Source: Pseudomonadota bacterium
GTDB taxonomy: Bacteria > Pseudomonadota > Alphaproteobacteria > Rhizobiales > Kaistiaceae
Direction of reading: 5' to 3'
Length of the DNA stretch: 8,147 bases
NCBI GenBank assembly: GCA_023433185.1
Contig: JAEZEN010000529.1
Location: forward strand, 1 to 8,147
Shown: positions 6,403 to 8,147 of the stretch, one piece after another
How positions within the stretch are numbered: position 1 is the stretch's first letter
How the letters are laid out: every line of letters begins with the position of its first letter
Made by a program: the position numbers and the translations under genes
The notes under the pieces: model-generated
What the model was told of the DNA's origin: nothing
Seen by the model: the letters and a program-made list of their open reading frames with translations, nothing else
Databases searched by the model: none

Positions 6403-6559
6403 GCCGGCGGCAGGCCCGCGCCACGATCCTTCGCGCGGCTTCGCCCTCGCGCGCGTCCTCCTGGCCATGCGGGTCGACCCGCCGCGGTAGCCGCGCGGAC
6501 GGAACGCGGCCGGCTGCGCGCCCCTTCCCTCGATGCGCGACTCATGCCACGTTCCCGGG
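6403..6559. promoter_or_regulatory. Leader region between lpxXL and mmcB
   Basis: About 157 nt with no gene. It contains a potential stem CGCGCG-N10-CGCGCG (6432-6453) without a T-tract, a perfect 14-bp palindrome (6469-6482), and the left part of a LexA box running over the mmcB start codon. No clear terminator for the lpxXL operon and no good sigma70 promoter is visible. A promoter for mmcB is expected here because a LexA box is present. Confidence 0.4.
6469..6482. repeat. Perfect 14-bp palindrome GCGGGTCGACCCGC
   Basis: The sequence reads identically on both strands with no central spacer. It lies 77 nt upstream of the mmcB start. It could bind a dimeric regulator or form a cruciform or hairpin. 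Nothing downstream looks like a terminator T-tract. Confidence 0.45.
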
Positions 6560-6565
6560 ATGTTC
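6551..6565 (+). promoter_or_regulatory. LexA (SOS) box over the mmcB start codon
   Basis: GTTC-CCGGGAT-GTTC is an exact match to the alphaproteobacterial LexA operator GTTC-N7-GTTC. It spans the mmcB ATG (6560-6562). About 0.15-0.25 matches to this eight-base pattern would be expected by chance on both strands of the whole window, so finding it exactly at a gene of an SOS-linked repair family is unlikely to be accidental. It predicts repression by LexA and induction by DNA damage. Confidence 0.75.
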
Positions 6566-7042
6566 ACGGACCTGCAGACCCTCGTCCCGCCGGTCGACGG
6601 GCGGCAATCCGAGCGTGCGGCGGCGATCCAGCGCGGCGTCGGCCGGCTGCTGCGGGCCCGCGGCTTCGCGATCGTGACCGAGCTGCCGCTCGCCACCGGT
6701 CGCCGCGCCGACATGGTCGCCCTCGGCCCGGCGGCCGAGGTCTGGATCGTCGAGATCAAGTCGTCGATCGAGGACTATCGCGTCGACCGCAAGTGGCCGG
6801 ACTACCGCTGCTCGTGCGACCGCCTGTTCTTCGCGACCCATGGCGGCGTCCCGGCGGGCATCTTCCCGGAGGACGCCGGCCTGATCCTCGCCGATGCCTA
6901 TGGCGCAGAGGTCCTCCGCGACGCCCCCGAGCACCGGCTCGCGGCGGCGACGCGGAAGGCGATGCTGGTGCGCTTCGCCCAGGCGGCGGCGCATCGGCTG
7001 CATGGGCTCGTCGATCCCGCCGCCGCGGCGCCGGGCTGGTAG
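6560..7042 (+). CDS. mmcB: MmcB-family DNA repair protein
   Basis: A 160-residue protein of the MmcB family, first linked in Caulobacter to SOS-regulated mitomycin C resistance. It has a PD-(D/E)XK nuclease-like core: Asp51 in SGRRAD-type context (TGRRADMVALG, 46-56), then IVEIKSS (63-69) with Glu65 and Lys67. The blocks DRKWPDYR (76-83) and CDRLFFAT (86-93) follow, and the C-terminal AYGAEVLRDAPEHRLAAATRKAM is strongly conserved in the family. It probably acts on DNA in the cytoplasm during crosslink repair; the biochemical activity is inference. The ATG at 6560 is preferred over an in-frame ATG at 6533 because family similarity starts just after it (DGRQS at 13-17). No Shine-Dalgarno precedes either start, so a leaderless or very short-leader transcript is possible. 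It is separated by 157 nt from lpxXL and seems unrelated to lipid A. Confidence 0.92.
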   Translation: MFTDLQTLVPPVDGRQSERAAAIQRGVGRLLRARGFAIVTELPLATGRRADMVALGPAAEVWIVEIKSSIEDYRVDRKWPDYRCSCDRLFFATHGGVPAGIFPEDAGLILADAYGAEVLRDAPEHRLAAATRKAMLVRFAQAAAHRLHGLVDPAAAAPGW

Positions 7043-7108
7043 CGCCTCCGGAAGCCGCGCCACCGGCCGGGCCGGATGTGACGCCGTTCACCGGCTTGTG
7101 TTGACTCC

Positions 7109-7130
7109 GGCGGCGCCCTGCCGTCTTTTT
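7109..7130 (+). terminator. Candidate intrinsic terminator after mmcB
   Basis: GGCGGC-GCCCT-GCCGTC (7109-7125) forms a 6-bp GC-rich stem with one G-T pair and a 5-nt loop. Five T residues follow at once (7126-7130). It is 66 nt downstream of the mmcB stop and would separate mmcB from the protease gene. The stem is short, so the call is tentative. Confidence 0.45.
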
Positions 7131-7182
7131 GCCGCCGAGCCGGACTAGGGGGAGCGCCGGCGGGACTTTGGTTCCCATCCGT

Positions 7183-7186
7183 GGAG
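7183..7186 (+). promoter_or_regulatory. Shine-Dalgarno of the protease gene
   Basis: GGAG lies 6 nt before the ATG at 7193. It overlaps an in-frame GTG at 7181, which argues that the GTG is part of the ribosome binding region and not the start. Confidence 0.7.
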
Positions 7187-7192
7187 ACATTC

Positions 7193-8116
7193 ATGACGAA
7201 GGCAACTGCATTCTCGAAGGGGCCGGCGCTGCTCCTCGGTCTCGCACTGGCGGTCGGGGCGACGTTCGCGCATGCCGCAACGACCGAAGAGTTCATCGTC
7301 GGCGGCTCGCCCGCGGCGGAGGGCGCGTGGCCGTGGCAGGTCCGCCTGCTCGATTCCAAGAACCCGCAGTCCGGCTTCTGCGGCGGCTCGCTGATCTCCA
7401 ACCAGTGGGTGCTGACCGCGGCGCACTGCGTCGTGCAGGGCCGGACGACCATGCCGAGTGTCGTCATAGGTTACGGCAGCACGGAGCAGAGCAAGCTCAC
7501 GCTCGTCGACAGCGCGATGATCATCGTCCATCCGGACTACATGAAGGAGAACCACGCGGACCTCGCGCTGGTGAAGCTCGCCGAGCCGCTGAGCGACGCC
7601 GAGTGGATCGAGATCGCCGACGCGGCCAAGGAGCAGGAGCTCGTCACGCCCGGCGCCACGCTCACCGTGACCGGCTGGGGCGCGCTGTGGGACTTCGCGG
7701 GCTTCGAGGAAGCGCTCTACAGCCGCAACAACGGCAGCACCGCGGTCGATACCTACAAGCTCCTCACGGCCAACGCCCTCGTCTCGCCGGACAAGCTGCA
7801 CCAGGTCGAGATCGAGCTCATCACCAACGAGGAATGCGCCGCCGCCTACCAGGCCTATAGCGAGGCGATCCAGCAGAACCTCACCATCGCCGACACCGAG
7901 CTCTGCGCCGGCAGCCCGGCGGGCGCCAAGGACTCGTGCTACGGCGACTCGGGCGGACCGCTGGTCGTGGCCGACGAGAGCGGCAAGTACTACCAGGTGG
8001 GCGTCGTGAGCTGGGGCAGCCAGTGCGGCAACCCGGTCCTCCCCGGCGTCTACAACAAGCTCGCCCGCTTCGAGGACCTCCTGTGGGATGCCCGCAGCCA
8101 GGCGACGCTGCGCTGA
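7193..8116 (+). CDS. Secreted trypsin-like S1 family serine protease
   Basis: A 307-residue exported endopeptidase of the chymotrypsin fold. A Sec signal peptide covers residues 1-28 (Lys3 and Lys9, hydrophobic core 11-25, cleavage after AHA). A six-residue propeptide (ATTEEF) precedes the mature N-terminus IVGG (35-38). The catalytic triad is His78 (TAAHC), Asp123 (HADLALVKL) and Ser253 (GDSGGP). Asp247, six residues before Ser253 ([11 protein letters not shown]), corresponds to Asp189 of trypsin, with Gly at the 216 and 226 positions (SWGSQ and PGVY), so cleavage after Arg or Lys is expected. Six cysteines (63, 79, 215, 238, 249, 278) match the three core disulfides. A loop of about 20 extra residues (roughly 164-200) follows GWG in the autolysis-loop region. 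The residue before IVGG is Phe, so activation is not by trypsin-like cleavage. The ATG at 7193 is chosen over the GTG at 7181. Natural substrate unknown. Confidence 0.94.
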   Translation: MTKATAFSKGPALLLGLALAVGATFAHAATTEEFIVGGSPAAEGAWPWQVRLLDSKNPQSGFCGGSLISNQWVLTAAHCVVQGRTTMPSVVIGYGSTEQSKLTLVDSAMIIVHPDYMKENHADLALVKLAEPLSDAEWIEIADAAKEQELVTPGATLTVTGWGALWDFAGFEEALYSRNNGSTAVDTYKLLTANALVSPDKLHQVEIELITNEECAAAYQAYSEAIQQNLTIADTELCAGSPAGAKDSCYGDSGGPLVVADESGKYYQVGVVSWGSQCGNPVLPGVYNKLARFEDLLWDARSQATLR

Positions 8117-8147
8117 GCCGTGAGGCCTTCGCCGGAGGAACGGAAAA

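Larger units (their letters stand above)
7043..7192. other. Intergenic region between mmcB and the protease gene
   Basis: 150 nt without a gene. It contains a candidate terminator at 7109-7130. A TTGACT hexamer at 7101-7106 overlaps its left side and could be a -35 element, but the paired -10 (TCTTTT at 7124-7129, spacing 17) is poor. A ribosome binding site for the protease lies at 7183-7186. Confidence 0.4.

Noticed and set aside
6533..6559. Alternative mmcB start at the in-frame ATG 6533
   Set aside because: It adds nine residues with no family similarity and has no ribosome binding site. It is not fully excluded, because 6560 also lacks one.
5101..6759. 552-codon open frame on the minus strand opposite lpxXL and the start of mmcB
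   Set aside because: Antisense shadow of lpxXL. The translated product resembles no family I recognise and has the compositional bias of a GC-driven frame.
7181..7192. GTG at 7181 as protease start
   Set aside because: The bases GTGGAG supply the ribosome binding site of the ATG at 7193, and that start gives a cleaner signal peptide.
1..8147. CRISPR array, tRNA or rRNA gene, insertion sequence, phage or defence system
   Set aside because: No regularly spaced repeats, tRNA-like cloverleaf, rRNA-like conserved segments, transposase motifs or terminal inverted repeats were seen; almost all of the window is explained by ordinary genes of uniform composition.

Overview
This window looks like a chromosomal segment of a GC-rich alphaproteobacterium of the order Hyphomicrobiales (Rhizobiales). 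The main reason is a complete, co-directional six-gene cluster, acpXL-fabZXL-fabF2XL-fabF1XL-adhXL-lpxXL. That cluster is the established signature of organisms that attach a very-long-chain (omega-1)-hydroxy fatty acid (27-hydroxyoctacosanoate type) to lipid A. No genus can be assigned from sequence reading alone.

Layout. Bases 1-679 (minus strand) hold the N-terminal 226 codons of a polytopic membrane protein of the DUF1624 / heparan-alpha-glucosaminide N-acetyltransferase-like family, cut by the left window edge. Bases 680-969 are a divergent intergenic region with small repeats, a hairpin and weak promoter-like elements. Bases 970-6402 (plus strand) are the lipid A very-long-chain fatty acid operon. 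Spacing is tight: gaps of 9, 11, 17 and 27 nt, then a GTGA overlap. Bases 6403-6559 are a short leader carrying a perfect 14-bp palindrome. Bases 6560-7042 encode an MmcB-family DNA repair protein, and an exact alphaproteobacterial LexA box (GTTC-N7-GTTC) lies over its start codon. Bases 7043-7192 contain a candidate intrinsic terminator and a leader. Bases 7193-8116 encode a secreted trypsin-like S1 serine protease with all catalytic and S1-pocket residues.

How the genes work together. AcpXL is the dedicated carrier. FabF1XL is a fully equipped condensing enzyme. FabF2XL is a homologue that contains no cysteine at all and has lost both active-site histidines, so it looks like a non-catalytic partner comparable to the KS-beta/chain-length factor of type II polyketide synthases. 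FabZXL supplies dehydration. AdhXL keeps the structural zinc site of alcohol dehydrogenases but lacks two of the usual catalytic-zinc ligands, which fits an enoyl-reductase-like role. No ketoreductase is encoded here, so that step is presumably shared with housekeeping FabG. LpxXL transfers the finished chain from AcpXL to lipid A. The mmcB and protease genes appear to be independent units.

The most interesting points are the catalytically dead FabF2XL paired with active FabF1XL, the zinc-site pattern of AdhXL, the LexA box over the mmcB start codon, the basic N-terminal extension of LpxXL, and the non-basic activation junction of the trypsin-like protease. The other very long open frames on either strand are GC-driven shadows of these genes.
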